From: Gammaproteobacteria bacterium
Lineage (GTDB): Bacteria > Pseudomonadota > Gammaproteobacteria > UBA6429 > Thiohalophilaceae
NCBI GenBank assembly: GCA_003233255.1
Contig: QILH01000106.1
Span: forward strand, 1-7,316
Length of the DNA: 7,316 nt
Direction: 5' to 3'
Position 1 is the first letter of the stretch. Each line of letters opens with the position of its first letter. The notes beneath the pieces are model-generated. The model made no database searches. It was given only the letters and a program-made list of their open reading frames with translations, and was not told where the DNA came from. This document shows, one piece after another, positions 6,393-7,316 of the stretch. The position numbers and the translations under genes are program-made.

Positions 6393-6433
6393 TAGAATCG
6401 CGTTCCCGAGGAAAATACTCGGGTATTAAACCC
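6393..6433 (+). promoter_or_regulatory. mrp -10 box and leader hairpin(s)
   Basis: A -10-like TAGAAT (6393-6398; the -35 is poor) would start transcription near 6405. That is just where a perfect hairpin begins: CCCGAG (6405-6410), a seven-nt loop, CTCGGG (6418-6423). The GGG of its right arm could instead pair with ACCC (6430-6433) as GGGT-attaa-ACCC, so the two stems exclude each other. No T tract follows, so it does not look like a terminator. A 5'-end hairpin of this kind often stabilises mRNA; a regulatory switch is speculative. The mrp Shine-Dalgarno AGGA (6445-6448) lies downstream, outside both stems. Confidence 0.4.
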
Positions 6434-6456
6434 TAAATATTTACAGGATATTCCTT

Positions 6457-7316
6457 ATGTCAGCACTCACAAAAGAAATGGTCGAAGAGAAGCTCAAGAC
6501 CTACATCGACCCGTACCTGGACGCGGATCTGGTTAGCACCAAAAGCATCAAAGACATCAATATTGATGGCGGCAAGGTCGCGATCGATGTGCAATTGGGT
6601 TTCCCCGCAAATGGTTACAAAGCTGAGCTAACCAGCAAGATTCAAGAGACCCTCGCGGGTGTAGAGGGTGCCGACGAAGTGAGTGTTAACATCAGCCACA
6701 AGATCGACTCGCATACCGCGCAAAAGGGTGTGAAAAGTATCCCCGGTGTGAAAAACATTATCGCCATTGCGTCCGGTAAGGGCGGTGTGGGCAAGTCCAC
6801 TACTGCGGTGAATCTGGCGCTGGCCTTATCAAAAGAAGGCGCGACGGTCGGCATCCTCGATGCGGACATCTATGGTCCAAGTCAACCTCGCATGCTCGGA
6901 ATAAACCAGCAACCGGATTCAAGCGATGGCAAGACCCTGGAGCCTCTAAACAGCTACCATTTGCAGGCGATGTCGATTGGTTTCTTAATCGACGAAGAAA
7001 CCCCAATGATCTGGCGTGGCCCGATGGTGACCCAGGCGTTGGAACAGCTATTAAATGATACCCAATGGAAAGACGTTGATTATTTGATCGTCGACCTGCC
7101 ACCTGGCACCGGTGACACCCAATTAACGCTGGCGCAAAAAGTACCCGTGACAGGTGCGGTGATTGTGACCACCCCTCAGGACATTGCTTTGTTGGATGCC
7201 AAGAAGGGTTTGAAGATGTTTGAGAAGGTCGAAATACCGGTGTTGGGCATCATCGAGAACATGAGTATTCATATTTGTTCTGAATGTGGACACGAAGAAT
7301 TTATTTTTGGCAGTGG
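6457..7316 (+). CDS. apbC: Mrp/ApbC-type iron-sulfur cluster carrier ATPase (3' end beyond window)
   Basis: P-loop ATPase of the Mrp/NBP35 family that binds and transfers Fe-S clusters to target proteins; cytosolic. The first ~90 residues form the MIP18/DUF59-type domain found in the longer family members. The ATPase domain has the deviant Walker A SGKGGVGKST (106-115), with the extra lysine K108 of the MinD/Mrp class, then DADIYGPSQPRMLG, and DLPPGTGD as the switch/Walker B region. ENMSIHICSECGH contains C274 and C277, the CxxC pair that bridges a cluster between two subunits. About 286 codons are visible with no stop; the family is usually 350-380 residues, so most of the protein, including all catalytic motifs, is present. 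The ATG has AGGA eight bases upstream. It is divergent from metG as in E. coli, where the gene is called mrp. Confidence 0.96.
   Translation, partial: MSALTKEMVEEKLKTYIDPYLDADLVSTKSIKDINIDGGKVAIDVQLGFPANGYKAELTSKIQETLAGVEGADEVSVNISHKIDSHTAQKGVKSIPGVKNIIAIASGKGGVGKSTTAVNLALALSKEGATVGILDADIYGPSQPRMLGINQQPDSSDGKTLEPLNSYHLQAMSIGFLIDEETPMIWRGPMVTQALEQLLNDTQWKDVDYLIVDLPPGTGDTQLTLAQKVPVTGAVIVTTPQDIALLDAKKGLKMFEKVEIPVLGIIENMSIHICSECGHEEFIFGS

Noticed and set aside
6642..7102. Minus-strand open frames opposite mrp/apbC
   Set aside because: They are antisense shadows of the Mrp coding sequence, with low-complexity composition and no family signature.
1..7316. CRISPR arrays, tRNA or rRNA genes
   Set aside because: I saw no regularly spaced repeats and no tRNA-like or rRNA-like segments on either strand.

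Overview
The window looks like a piece of a gammaproteobacterial chromosome. The main evidence is the back-to-back pair of metG (methionyl-tRNA synthetase, minus strand) and mrp/apbC (P-loop iron-sulfur carrier, plus strand) at the right end, an arrangement familiar from enterobacteria and relatives. The proteins also have gammaproteobacterial character. I cannot place the genus.

Layout from left to right. (1) Positions 3-1340, minus strand: a TetR-family repressor gene followed by a short-chain dehydrogenase/reductase (SDR) gene, which runs off the left edge. Two near-identical 22-bp inverted-repeat operators precede the two genes, so the repressor very probably controls itself and the SDR. 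(2) Positions 1341-1581: a gene-poor spacer with the tetR promoter/operator and, at most, a doubtful 19-codon ORF. (3) Positions 1582-1988: a decayed second copy of the 3' part of metG, carrying a 492-bp in-frame internal deletion and a 9-bp deletion. (4) Positions 2062-4160: a divergent LysR-type regulator and a zinc-free quinone oxidoreductase-like MDR enzyme sharing one intergenic control region. (5) Positions 4213-6270: full-length metG. (6) Positions 6457-7316: the 5' part of mrp/apbC, truncated by the right edge.

The right end is housekeeping sequence. The left 4.2 kb looks like accessory DNA added next to the 3' end of metG. The LysR/oxidoreductase pair lies between two directly oriented copies of the metG 3' end, one intact and one degraded, as expected if DNA arrived carrying its own metG tail or if a duplication happened there. 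The two regulator-oxidoreductase pairs (TetR-SDR and LysR-MDR) could both respond to reactive carbonyls, quinones or other electrophiles. The TetR protein has a single cysteine at about the place of the redox-sensing cysteine of NemR. That functional reading is inference; the repeats, operators and deletions are visible directly.
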